DNA of 23,837 nucleotides from Bacillota bacterium (GTDB taxonomy: Bacteria; Bacillota_I; Bacilli_A; RFN20; CAG-826): NCBI GenBank assembly GCA_023396795.1, contig JAEWUY010000069.1:1-23837 (forward strand), given 5' to 3'. Shown here piece after piece: positions 15,498 through 22,809 of the stretch (positions are counted from its first letter, which is position 1; each line of letters begins with the position of its first letter). The position numbers and the translations under genes are program-made. Under the pieces are notes generated by a model that saw only the letters and a list, made by a program, of their open reading frames with translations, ran no database searches and was not told where the DNA came from.

Positions 15498-15753
15498 ATA
15501 TACTCCATATGGAGTTAATAAGAAATATGTTAGCTTCCAAATGATGTGACACGTTTTAAGAATCTCACCTCACCAGTGTCTTCCAATAGTTGACTTAACT
15601 TAACAAGTTCAACTTCATTTGGGGTTTAGAAACCCAATACACATGGAATATCTTTCTACAAATCAATGTGGTAATTGAAATTTAGATGAGATGCCTTTTA
15701 TTTTTCGTAGGTTTTGTCTCAAATCATTTTATATTAAACACATTTATAGGAGG
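15498..15753 (-). mobile_element. Internally deleted insertion sequence (copy A), about 250 bp
   Basis: On the minus strand the 5' part (15750-15635) is about 85% identical to the region before and at the start of the broken transposase at 16908-16793, including the start CATGTGTATTG. It then jumps to what reads as a transposase C-terminus (15628-15530 area: TPNEVELVKLSQLL, ..., LKRVTSFGS, stop). Inner inverted repeats are visible: AAATGATGTGACAC at 15539-15552 and the reverse of AAATGATTTGAGAC near 15716-15729. Outer ends share CTCCATA or similar. So this is a MITE-like remnant keeping both ends but lacking the transposase core. Exact ends are uncertain. Confidence 0.6.
15502..15515. repeat. 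14-bp perfect palindrome upstream of the ntp operon
   Basis: ACTCCATATGGAGT lies about 75 bp before the ntpF start codon. ACTCCATA also occurs at the outer end of IS copy B, so it may be part of the IS end; it could equally serve as an operator. Confidence 0.4.
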
Positions 15754-15765
15754 GCAAAAATGAAA

Positions 15766-15791
15766 AGCGTCCCGCTTGGTGCCGAGACGCT
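15766..15791 (-). terminator. Terminator of the secreted-protein gene
   Basis: Minus strand: AGCGTCTCG pairs with CGGGACGCT (9 bp, one G-T) around an 8-nt loop, followed by TTTTCATTTTT. It lies 22 bp after the stop at 15813. Confidence 0.88.
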
Positions 15792-15812
15792 AATTAAAAA
15801 ATCTATAATCAA

Positions 15813-16412
15813 TCAAGCAATGCAAGTATAGGTGGCTGTAATTGAATTTATAATAAAAACTGCGGCAGTACTTGTGGTCATAAATGGAATCTTAACAAAA
15901 AAGTTTGTTTGATAATTTGCAAGCTGAACCGTATCTAAAATAACAGGGGAGGAAGAGGTCATAAGATTTACAACAGTCGCGCCAGCAGTAGCCTCAACGG
16001 GAGCTACAGTGCTAGCATAAATGAGTTTGACCTGACTAAATGTTCCGATAATAGTGTAGTCGATGGCTAACGACTGAATTCCCTTAAATGCGGTGTTGTT
16101 AATGAGAGAATTAACAGCCCATGTTCCGCCTTTAGAATAATTAAAACCTATGTGTGAATTATCAGGAGCATATGCTGGGCCGCTAATCTCCCATTCAACA
16201 AAACGACTTGGAACATACTTGCTTTGCGACAGCGATTTCGGTGTTGAACCCAAACTGGAGTAACGATTGGTATCATCTAATTTTACTTCGTAAACAGGGG
16301 GCTCTGCGTTAATGCCTAGCTCCACATTTGCATTATCGATAATCAATTTGCCAACCGAAACACAAAAAACAACTGAAAGAGCGGCAACGAAAATTTTGGT
16401 GATTTTTTTCAT
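15813..16412 (-). CDS. Small secreted protein of unknown function
   Basis: I do not recognise this protein. From the ATG at 16412 it has 199 residues: a signal-peptide-like N-terminus (MKKITKIFVAALSVVFCVSV), a linker with Pro and Ser/Thr, then a ~110-residue C-terminal part rich in Thr, Ser, Val and Ile with alternating hydrophobics (SLAIDYTIIGTFSQVKLIYA, VVNLMTSSSPVILDTVQL), suggesting a beta-sandwich. No catalytic motif, sortase motif or clear lipobox is visible. The longer frame from 16481 is rejected because GGAGGAG precedes the ATG at 16412. It has its own -10 (TATACT, 16451-16446), a hairpin over its ribosome binding site, and its own terminator. It is flanked by two remnants of the same IS, suggesting an accessory gene brought in or trapped between them. 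Confidence 0.75.
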   Translation of the reverse strand: MKKITKIFVAALSVVFCVSVGKLIIDNANVELGINAEPPVYEVKLDDTNRYSSLGSTPKSLSQSKYVPSRFVEWEISGPAYAPDNSHIGFNYSKGGTWAVNSLINNTAFKGIQSLAIDYTIIGTFSQVKLIYASTVAPVEATAGATVVNLMTSSSPVILDTVQLANYQTNFFVKIPFMTTSTAAVFIINSITATYTCIA

Positions 16413-16416
16413 AACA

Positions 16417-16433
16417 TTCTCCTCCGAGGAGAA
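16417..16433 (-). promoter_or_regulatory. Hairpin enclosing the ribosome binding site of the secreted-protein gene
   Basis: TTCTCCT-CGG-AGGAGAA on the minus strand is a perfect 7-bp hairpin with a 3-nt loop. Its 3' arm is the ribosome binding site of the ATG at 16412. The -10 at 16451-16446 would start the transcript only a few bases before it. Confidence 0.7.
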
Positions 16434-16465
16434 AATCTTACCATTAGTATAATCCTCGAGATCGC

Positions 16466-16493
16466 AAAGAAAAAGAGCCAATTTATCGGCTCT
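16466..16493 (-). terminator. Terminator after the gene fragment at 16540-16641
   Basis: Minus strand: AGAGCC (16493-16488) pairs with GGCTCT (16479-16474), 8-nt loop, followed by TTTTTCTTT. It lies 46 bp past the stop of the gene fragment and directly before the promoter of the secreted-protein gene. Confidence 0.8.
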
Positions 16494-16539
16494 ATTGTAT
16501 CAATTCTTGAATATGGGGAACTTAGATGGCGGAATCTAA

Positions 16540-16641
16540 CTACGGATAGAGGAGGTCGCCTTTATTGATTTTAATATCTGCCACAAAACCTATATGGCGA
16601 ACATTTTCGTAATCACTTTTTTTCCATTTAGCCCCAACTGA
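16540..16641 (-). pseudogene. C-terminal fragment of an unknown gene
   Basis: A 33-codon open stretch, read one frame off from the transposase fragment it overlaps, ends in DYENVRHIGFVADIKINKG and DLLYP before a stop. It has no start codon of its own and is followed by a good terminator, as the tail of a real gene would be. The amino-acid pattern looks like folded protein, but I cannot name the family. It may be the remains of a gene cut by the IS. Confidence 0.4.
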
Positions 16642-16802
16642 TCAAAAAGCAGCAACCATCGATATAAAGATGGTCTTCTTATATGATAAAAAGATAAAAT
16701 CTTTTTTATTCGCCAACTAGATTCGACTTTTCTTAAGCAAACATGATATCTTGTTTCAAGATCGATAGGGACATAATTACGTTCTAAAGCTACAATACAC
16801 AT
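16590..16802 (-). pseudogene. N-terminal fragment of an IS transposase
   Basis: A 70-residue frame beginning MCIVALERNYVPIDLETRYH and containing a helix-turn-helix, VESSWRIKKILSFYHIRRPS followed by LYRWLLLFDQLG. This is the N-terminal DNA-binding part of an IS3/IS481-type DDE transposase; the DDE domain is missing. The last ~10 residues (after FDQLG) probably come from unrelated DNA, where another reading frame (16540-16641) looks coding. Not functional as a transposase. The identical start context recurs in IS copy A, supporting the IS origin. Confidence 0.65.
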
Positions 16803-16925
16803 GACATGTCCTTCTACAAGTTAATGTGGTAATTTAATTATAGATGAGATGCCTTTTATTTATCGTAAGTTTTGTCTCACATCATTTGATATTAAACACT
16901 CTTTATGGAGTTAATAATAAATAGA
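16793..16925 (-). mobile_element. Left end of the same insertion sequence (copy B)
   Basis: The region upstream of the broken transposase, about 85% identical over 116 bp (16793-16908) to 15635-15750, in the same orientation. It contains AAATGATGTGAGAC (inner inverted repeat, near 16874-16887) and TATTAACTCCATA at the outer edge. Together with the transposase fragment it forms a truncated IS: left end present, right end lost. Confidence 0.65.
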
Positions 16926-16944
16926 AATCGAAAATAGCGATTTC
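16924..16944 (-). terminator. Possible weak terminator after the PucR-type regulator
   Basis: GAAATCG and CGATTTC form a 7-bp AT-rich stem with a 7-nt loop on the minus strand, followed by TATTTATTATT. It is 30 bp after the stop of the regulator. The T run is interrupted, so it may be weak, and it borders the IS end. Confidence 0.4.
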
Positions 16945-16974
16945 AATTCGCTTTGTCTTGTTGATATTTTTTAT

Positions 16975-17553
16975 TTATTTAACGTGTCCAGAAGCAAGTA
17001 ATCTGATAACCATACTGAAAAATTGCGCATTATGATAATCGCGAATATCAAGTTCCGTTACTGCTATAAACTGATTTAGACGATAGGCAAAAGTATTGCG
17101 ATGGATATAAAGTTTTTTAGCTGCTAATGAGGCATTAAGCCCACAGGAAAGAAACGTTTCTGCGGTAATCATTAATTCACGAGGGATATCGTTAAATCGC
17201 TTTTTGGCCAAGCTTACAAGATCATAATCACCATTCAAAGCAAGATTTAATATTAAGTCAGCCATATTAGTTAAATAGACTCCTCGCCCTTGCGTTGCCT
17301 TTTTGATGGCGAGACGACTTAGCTGACTATCATCATGACTCATAACTACAGTATAAGAATTATCGGTATCGCTACTGATTACTGAAAGAAGAGTTTCTAA
17401 ATAATCATATAAATATTCATCCGATAAAACATAGCCGCTTCGCTTATCAATGAAATTAACAGAATAAATATTTTTATAAGCATTATTTAAGGCGTCCAAA
17501 AATCTTTCATTTTGAATATCGTTTAGAGAAGCAAAAAAATAATATTTAATCAT
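16975..17553 (-). CDS. Small PucR/CdaR-type helix-turn-helix regulator
   Basis: A 192-residue protein. The C-terminal ~55 residues (about 129-185) are the PucR/CdaR helix-turn-helix: ETFLSCGLNASLAAKKLYIH then RNTFAYRLNQFIAVTELDIR, matching the family pattern 'N...A...L.IHRNT..YRL..I...TG.D.R'. The N-terminal ~125 residues are not recognisable and lack the usual sensory domain, making it much shorter than CdaR or PucR. Family members usually respond to a metabolite; the ligand here is unknown. It follows soj, where many Firmicutes carry spo0J (parB). The ATG at 17553 lacks a ribosome binding site and is preceded by a near-perfect operator-like inverted repeat, which may point to autoregulation. 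Confidence 0.85.
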   Translation of the reverse strand: MIKYYFFASLNDIQNERFLDALNNAYKNIYSVNFIDKRSGYVLSDEYLYDYLETLLSVISSDTDNSYTVVMSHDDSQLSRLAIKKATQGRGVYLTNMADLILNLALNGDYDLVSLAKKRFNDIPRELMITAETFLSCGLNASLAAKKLYIHRNTFAYRLNQFIAVTELDIRDYHNAQFFSMVIRLLASGHVK

Positions 17554-17564
17554 TCAATTTATTA

Positions 17565-17581
17565 TTGTGCATGGTGCACAA
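17565..17581. promoter_or_regulatory. Inverted repeat before the regulator gene
   Basis: TTGTGCA-TGG-TGCACAA, a perfect 7-bp inverted repeat with a 3-bp centre, lies in the 42-bp gap between soj and the regulator, 11 bp before the regulator ATG. No T run follows, so it is unlikely to be a terminator. It could be an operator or an RNA hairpin at the start codon. Confidence 0.5.
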
Positions 17582-17595
17582 ATAGGCAACAAATA

Positions 17596-18369
17596 TTAAC
17601 GAGCAACGTCTTTATCCATGACTTCTCGAGCCAAAGAAAAATAGGCTAAACTACCAGAAGAACTGGGTCTAAACAAAGTTACTGGCACACCTTTTGATGA
17701 CGATTCCGGAATCGAAATATTGCGCGGAATCGTTGTTAAAAAAGTGTTTTCTTTAAATAGACCGCGAATTTGCGTTGTTATTTCTGTTCCTAAGCGTGTC
17801 CGTGGATCGTACATTGTCAAAAGAAAGCCCTCGACACCTAGTTTGGGATTTGATGATCTTTGGACTTTTGAAATCGCCGCTAAAGTAGTGGCAACCGCCT
17901 CCATGGCAAAATACTCGCATTGAACAGGAATGAGAATACCATCAGAAGCAACCATAGAATTTAAATTTAATATACCTAAAGATGGTGGGCAATCAATGAC
18001 AATATAGTCATACTCTTTTTTTAGATTTTTTAATTGTTCGCGCAGAAGAAGCGTTTTATCTTCAACTTTGTCGGTTAAGAAAGCGTCTAAGGAAGCCAAT
18101 TTCAAACTGCTCGGAACGATATCCAAATATTTTAAAGATGTTCTTTTGGCAGTTTTATTAATGTCATAATTATTGGCCAAAACATCATAAATGCTTCTCG
18201 TTAACAAGCTTGGATCAAGACCCAGTCCTCGCGTTGCGTCGCCTTGAGGATCTAAATCGATTAATAAAACGCGTCTTTTAAAATGGGCTAAAGCACTAGA
18301 TAAATTAATGGCCGTTGTCGTTTTGCCAACGCCACCTTTTTGATTCGCGATTCCGATGATCCTTGTCAT
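17596..18369 (-). CDS. soj: ParA-type chromosome partitioning ATPase (Soj)
   Basis: A 257-residue MinD/ParA ATPase. The deviant Walker A motif is KGGVGKTT (11-18, with the signature K11 and K16), followed by LLIDLDPQGDATRGLG, VIDCPPSLG in Walker B and the QCEYFAMEAV segment. Soj normally acts with ParB/Spo0J at parS sites to segregate origins and control DnaA. It follows rsmG, the usual Firmicutes place (mnmG-rsmG-soj), but no parB follows within the window. The ATG at 18369 has only a distant AAGG upstream, so the start is a little uncertain. Confidence 0.94.
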   Translation of the reverse strand: MTRIIGIANQKGGVGKTTTAINLSSALAHFKRRVLLIDLDPQGDATRGLGLDPSLLTRSIYDVLANNYDINKTAKRTSLKYLDIVPSSLKLASLDAFLTDKVEDKTLLLREQLKNLKKEYDYIVIDCPPSLGILNLNSMVASDGILIPVQCEYFAMEAVATTLAAISKVQRSSNPKLGVEGFLLTMYDPRTRLGTEITTQIRGLFKENTFLTTIPRNISIPESSSKGVPVTLFRPSSSGSLAYFSLAREVMDKDVAR

Positions 18370-18409
18370 GATGTAATAGTTTACCTTAGTTATTCTTGAG
18401 TATAAATAC

Positions 18410-19114
18410 TTAAAGAGGCTTAGTAGATATTTGATTATATAAACGAGGATAACGATTAGAAGTAACTTCGTGTTTGATAATAAGCAGGTTTATGCGCACA
18501 TCTTTATCAGTTGGCAAAAGATCTTCATGCAAAGCATGGACTTTACACTTTAAAGTTGAAAAGGCCTTTTTAGCTTGCTTAATTTCTTCGTGAACGCCAG
18601 ATGATTTCATAGCGATAAAAATACCTTGGACTTTTAATAATGGTATTGCTAATTCTAAAAGAATATTAAGGGGTTTGACTGCTCGAGCAATGCCATAATC
18701 AAATTTTTCGCGTAAGCTTGTTTGCGTTTCCGCTCGGTCATTGATTATCTCAACATTTTGTAAACAAAGTTTCGCAACAACCGCCTTTAAGAAACGCACT
18801 TTTTTATTGTTGGGTTCTAGAAGAGTGACTTTGGCTTGATCATAGACCATTGCGATGACAAGACCCGGAAAACCAGCACCCGTGCCAATATCAATTAAAG
18901 TTTTATTATTAAGGTCAAAATATTGAACTGGCAGAAGAGAATCAAGAAAATGCTTTTCAATAATTTTTTGTTCATCAACAATTGCCGTTAAATTAAATAA
19001 TTCATTCCATTCTTGTAGCATCTTCAAATATATTTGAAGATTTTGGCTTTTAGACTCATTTAGTTCTAAATTGAGGTGTTCTTTAATGTAATGAGTAAAT
19101 TCCAAAAATGTCAT
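18410..19114 (-). CDS. rsmG: 16S rRNA (guanine527-N7)-methyltransferase RsmG
   Basis: Methylates G527 of 16S rRNA using S-adenosylmethionine. The 234-residue protein has the RsmG N-terminus (LQEWNELFNLTAI, EKHFLDSLLP), SAM motif LIDIGTGAGFPGLVIA (about 90-105), LEPNNKKVRFL and FDYGIARAVKPL, and ends in the typical basic RYPRLYNQ..KPL. The ATG overlaps the mnmG stop by 4 bp (ATGA). In other bacteria loss of this enzyme gives low-level streptomycin resistance. Confidence 0.97.
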   Translation of the reverse strand: MTFLEFTHYIKEHLNLELNESKSQNLQIYLKMLQEWNELFNLTAIVDEQKIIEKHFLDSLLPVQYFDLNNKTLIDIGTGAGFPGLVIAMVYDQAKVTLLEPNNKKVRFLKAVVAKLCLQNVEIINDRAETQTSLREKFDYGIARAVKPLNILLELAIPLLKVQGIFIAMKSSGVHEEIKQAKKAFSTLKCKVHALHEDLLPTDKDVRINLLIIKHEVTSNRYPRLYNQISTKPL

Positions 19115-20982
19115 AATACATCTCGCCGTTTAAGAGTTAAGACTAATACAGATATATCACTAGGATTAACCCCGCCCACTCGACTGGCTTGTCCGATGGT
19201 TCGAGGTTTGATTTTCTGCAGTTTTTGTCGTGCTTCGAGCGCTAAACCATCAAGATGTAAGTAATCGAGATCTTCGGGAAGGTTAATGTTCTCAAATTTT
19301 GCAAAGGAATGAGCTTCTTTTTCTTGCTTAGCAATATAACCTTCATATTTTACCATCACTTCAAGCTGCATAATTCCTGTATCGTCAAGTTGATACTTTG
19401 TAAGTTCAGGAATTAAGGCTAATAGGTGGCTGTAATTAACATCTGGTCTTTTAAGAAAATCTAAGGCCAAAGTTCCAGCTTTGATTGTTGTTAAACCTTG
19501 GGCTGATAAATAATCATTAACAGCTGTGTTGGCTCCTAAATATGTAGTCTTTAAAATTGATAAAGCTTGATTAAGGTGCTCGTTTTTCTTAAGAAAATCT
19601 TCATATCGTTGTTGGGAAATTAATCCAAGTTCATAACCATACTTGGTTAATCTTAAATCAGCATTATCATGACGAAGTAAAAGACGATACTCCGCCCGCG
19701 ATGATAATAGACGATATGGCTCGCTTGCACCTTTTGTTACTAAATCATCAATCATAACAGCAATGTATGATTCGTTTCTTTTTAAAATAAAAGGTGGCTG
19801 ATGGCGAAGTGCCAAAACAGCATTAATACCTGCTAAAAGACCAAGTCCGGCGGCTTCTTCATAACCAGATGTTCCACAAATTTGACCAGCTCCATATAAT
19901 CCAGCGTATTTCTTAATCCGCAGTGTCGCATCAAATTGCGTTGGAACAACCGCATCATATTCAATTGCATACCCATATTTTAAAATTTCGGCATTTTCAA
20001 AACCTGGTAAGGAATGGACCATTTGCTCTTGAACTTCGCGTGGCATTGAGGTTGCGAATCCTTGAATATATATCGAATCACCATCTTTGGTTTCTGGTTC
20101 TAAAAATAGTTGATGTCGTGCCTTATCGAAAAAAGTTGTGATTTTTCCTTCAATCGAAGGACAATAACGCGGTCCAACACCTTTAATCTGACCGTTAAAC
20201 TGGGCAGAAGTATTTAAATTGGCTCTGATGATGGAATGGGTTTCCGGTGTTGTATAAATAAGATGACAAACCATTTGTTCGTCGAAGGGAACATAGTCTT
20301 TAGTTGTATAAGAAAAAGCTAACTTGGCATTAGTGCCATATTGAACGCTGGCTTTCGAAAAATCGATTGAAGATTGACGAATTCGCGGAGGTGTACCGGT
20401 TTTCAAACGATAAATTTCAATACCCATATCTTCTAAAGCTTTTGACAAGCCAACAGAAGCTTTTTCACCATCAGGACCACTAGATGTTTTTTCTAAACCT
20501 CGCAATATTTGTGCTTCCATATAAGTTCCGGTCGTAATGATAACGGCTTTGGAGGAAATTTCTTCTCCATCCGCCATAATTACACCTTTAACTTTTGCTT
20601 CATCATGAAGAAGACCAACCACCATTCCTTCTTTGATTGATAAATTTGGAGTATTTAATAACAATTCTTGTATTCGAGCAGGATAAATATTGCGGTCGCT
20701 CTGCGTTCGTAAACATTGCACCCCCGGACCTTTTCCGGTGTTAAGCATTTTCATTTGTAAATACTGGTAGTCAGCCGCAACACCCATCAATCCGCCAAGA
20801 GCGTCAATTTCCCGAACAACAATTCCTTTAGCCGAGCCCCCAATTGACGGATTACAAGACATGCGCGAGACAGCTTTAAAATTTAGGGTGCACAACAATG
20901 TTGAGCATCCCATAGTCGCTGCAGCGTGTGCCGCTTCCGCGCCAGCGTGTCCTCCGCCAACGACAATAACATCGTATTCCAC
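19111..20982 (-). CDS. mnmG: tRNA uridine 5-carboxymethylaminomethyl modification enzyme MnmG (GidA)
   Basis: FAD protein that, with MnmE, makes the (carboxymethyl)aminomethyl modification at the wobble uridine of several tRNAs. The 623-residue length is normal. The FAD loop is VVGGGHAGAEAA (residues 7-18); the MnmG/TrmFO signatures are SCNPSIGGSAKGIVVREIDA and GPRYCPSIEGKI, and RLLLRHDNADLRLT marks the C-terminal half. The start is a GTG at 20982 overlapping the sufB stop (TAGTG). Here it is directly downstream of sufB, whereas in most Firmicutes it follows mnmE. Confidence 0.98.
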   Translation of the reverse strand: MEYDVIVVGGGHAGAEAAHAAATMGCSTLLCTLNFKAVSRMSCNPSIGGSAKGIVVREIDALGGLMGVAADYQYLQMKMLNTGKGPGVQCLRTQSDRNIYPARIQELLLNTPNLSIKEGMVVGLLHDEAKVKGVIMADGEEISSKAVIITTGTYMEAQILRGLEKTSSGPDGEKASVGLSKALEDMGIEIYRLKTGTPPRIRQSSIDFSKASVQYGTNAKLAFSYTTKDYVPFDEQMVCHLIYTTPETHSIIRANLNTSAQFNGQIKGVGPRYCPSIEGKITTFFDKARHQLFLEPETKDGDSIYIQGFATSMPREVQEQMVHSLPGFENAEILKYGYAIEYDAVVPTQFDATLRIKKYAGLYGAGQICGTSGYEEAAGLGLLAGINAVLALRHQPPFILKRNESYIAVMIDDLVTKGASEPYRLLSSRAEYRLLLRHDNADLRLTKYGYELGLISQQRYEDFLKKNEHLNQALSILKTTYLGANTAVNDYLSAQGLTTIKAGTLALDFLKRPDVNYSHLLALIPELTKYQLDDTGIMQLEVMVKYEGYIAKQEKEAHSFAKFENINLPEDLDYLHLDGLALEARQKLQKIKPRTIGQASRVGGVNPSDISVLVLTLKRRDVL

Positions 20983-22379
20983 TAACCGACGCTTCCTTCC
21001 ATATCCATCTTTATCAGTTGATTAAGCTCAACGGCATATTCCATCGGTAACTCACGTGAGAAAGGCTCGATAAAGCCCATAATAATCATCTGCGTGGCAT
21101 CCTTTTGGGATATGCCACGTGACATTAAATAGAAAAGCTGTTCTTCATTAATTTTACTAACTGTCGCTTCGTGTTCGATAAATGATTGGTCGTTAAAAAC
21201 TTGATTAGTGGGTATCGTATCGCTTATAGAAATATCGTCGAGAATTAAAGTGTCGCATTCAACGTGACTGCGTGAATTTATAGCGTTTTTCTCGTGACGA
21301 ACTGTACCGCGATAATTGGCGATTCCACCATTGCGAACGATTGACTTAGAAATAATTGTCGAACTTGTATTTTTCGCTAAATGAATCATGCGAGCGCCGG
21401 CATCTTGATATTGACCGCGATCAGAAACAGCGATTGAAATACACGTTCCCTTTGAACCTTCACCCGCCAAAATAACGGCAGGATATTTCATATTTAGTTG
21501 ACTGCCAATGTTGCCGTCAATCCACTCCATTTGCGCATTTTCATGGCAAATCGCCCGTTTTGTGACGAGATTTAGTATGTTTTTCGACCAGTTTTGAACG
21601 GTTGAATAACGACACTTACCGCCCTTTAAAACAACGATCTCAACGACTGCGGCGTGCAACGATTCGCGTGAATATATTGGGGCCGTACAGCCTTCAACAT
21701 AATGAACATCCGCCCCTTCATCAACTATAATTAATGTCCGTTCAAATTGACCAGAGCGTTCATTATTGATTCGAAAATATGATTGTAGAGGTTTGTCGAG
21801 TTTAACCCCTTTAGGAACATAGATAAATGAGCCTCCCGACCACACAGCGCCGTTAAGAGCAGAAAACTTATTATCTGCAAAAGGAACAACACTATTAAAA
21901 TATTTTTTAAATAAATCGGGCATAAGTTTTAAGGCTTGATCAGTAGATAGGAAAACAACACCTTTTTCTTCAACTTCCTTAAGCATGTTATGATATACCA
22001 TTTCTGATTCATATTGCGTAGCAACACCCGATAAGTATTTTTGTTCAGCTTCAGGAATGCCAAGTTTTTGAAAGGTCTTTTTAATTGTTTCTGGAACTTC
22101 GTCCCAGCTATTTTCTTCTTTCGCACTAGGCCGAGTAAAGTAAGTATATTCGTCAAAATTTAAAACCGATAAATCGGGTCCAAATTTTGGCATTGGAAGT
22201 TTCAAAAACGCACGATAGGACTTTAGCCGAAATTCCAGCATCCATTCCGGTTCATTTTTCAGATGTGAAATAGTTTTGATGATATTTTCATCAAGTCCTT
22301 TTCCGGTATTGAGAATCGATACATCCTCATTTTTAAAACCGAATTCATATTCTTTTTGTGGCAACTTATTTTTCTTCAT
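20982..22379 (-). CDS. sufB: Fe-S cluster assembly scaffold SufB
   Basis: A 465-residue scaffold subunit of the SufBCD complex, where Fe-S clusters are built. Typical SufB stretches: FTRPSAKEENSWDEVPETIK, YHNMLKEVEEKGVVF, GAVWSGGSFIYVPKGVKLDK, GCTAPIYS and, near the C-terminus, ISRGISQKDATQMIIMGFIE-like (MSRGISQKDATQMIIMGF). The ATG at 22379 overlaps the end of sufU by 14 bp and has only a weak ribosome binding site, so translation is probably coupled. In many Firmicutes the operon is sufCDSUB; sufC and sufD, if present, must lie upstream of the window. Confidence 0.98.
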   Translation of the reverse strand: MKKNKLPQKEYEFGFKNEDVSILNTGKGLDENIIKTISHLKNEPEWMLEFRLKSYRAFLKLPMPKFGPDLSVLNFDEYTYFTRPSAKEENSWDEVPETIKKTFQKLGIPEAEQKYLSGVATQYESEMVYHNMLKEVEEKGVVFLSTDQALKLMPDLFKKYFNSVVPFADNKFSALNGAVWSGGSFIYVPKGVKLDKPLQSYFRINNERSGQFERTLIIVDEGADVHYVEGCTAPIYSRESLHAAVVEIVVLKGGKCRYSTVQNWSKNILNLVTKRAICHENAQMEWIDGNIGSQLNMKYPAVILAGEGSKGTCISIAVSDRGQYQDAGARMIHLAKNTSSTIISKSIVRNGGIANYRGTVRHEKNAINSRSHVECDTLILDDISISDTIPTNQVFNDQSFIEHEATVSKINEEQLFYLMSRGISQKDATQMIIMGFIEPFSRELPMEYAVELNQLIKMDMEGSVG

Positions 22380-22809
22380 GATGATGGTGTAATAACTCTT
22401 CTAAGGCATCCCAACCAATCGTCGCACATTTAATGCGCGCCGCTTGCCGGTGTGTGTTAATAAAAACAATCGCTTCATCTAAAACCGAATCGTCAAATTG
22501 TTGTTCGTGAATCATTTTTTGATATTGGTCGATAATATACAAAGCTTCTTTGGATGTTTTACCAATAACAAGTTCAGTCATAATGTCCGTCGAGGCCGTA
22601 GAAATTGTACAGGCAATCCCATCAAACGCACAATCACTAATTATGCCATTTTCTTCCAAAAGAAAAACAGTAATATCGTCAATACAATTTGGTGAATCGA
22701 TATGCATTGTTTGATAACGTGAGTCGTTGGGATTTCTTTTATTACGAGGATTTTCGTAATGGTCCATAATAATAGCCCGCATCATTTGCGGATCAAGCAA
22801 AATAGGCAT
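22366..22809 (-). CDS. sufU: Zn-dependent sulfurtransferase SufU
   Basis: SufU receives sulfur from SufS and passes it to SufBCD. The 147-residue protein has the Zn ligands of the family: C42 and D44 (SPNCIDDITV), C67 (GIACTISTAS) and C128 (RIKCATIGWD). The residue between C42 and D44 is Ile, where family members almost always have Gly (CGD). SufU rather than IscU is supported by the ~20-residue insertion between C67 and C128 and by the sufS neighbour. It ends HHHHEEK, overlapping the sufB start. The ATG at 22809 lies inside the end of sufS, with AAAGGAGG 11 nt upstream. Confidence 0.95.
   Translation of the reverse strand: MPILLDPQMMRAIIMDHYENPRNKRNPNDSRYQTMHIDSPNCIDDITVFLLEENGIISDCAFDGIACTISTASTDIMTELVIGKTSKEALYIIDQYQKMIHEQQFDDSVLDEAIVFINTHRQAARIKCATIGWDALEELLHHHHEEK

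Noticed and set aside
15464..15500. A strong sigma-A promoter for the ntp operon
   Set aside because: Several TATA-like hexamers occur in this AT-rich stretch but none has a convincing -35 at 16-18 bp; I could not choose one.
15760..15831. Plus-strand mini-gene of 23 codons with AGGAGGG before its ATG
   Set aside because: The GGAGG is part of the IS end (CCTCC on the other strand) and the coding stretch is the minus-strand terminator of the secreted-protein gene; no promoter or conserved pattern supports it.
17000..20982. Chromosome origin near mnmG-rsmG-soj
   Set aside because: This cluster is often near oriC, but I saw no cluster of DnaA boxes (TTATCCACA) and no dnaA; the origin is not demonstrated in the window.
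21050..21065. AACTCACGTGAGAAA, similar to parS
   Set aside because: It matches the parS core CACGTG but only about 11 of 16 positions, and lies within sufB coding sequence; likely chance.
22366..22390. HHHH tail of SufU as a metal-binding feature
   Set aside because: The four CAT/CAC codons lie where sufU overlaps the sufB start; a low-complexity tail at an overlap is weak evidence for metal binding.
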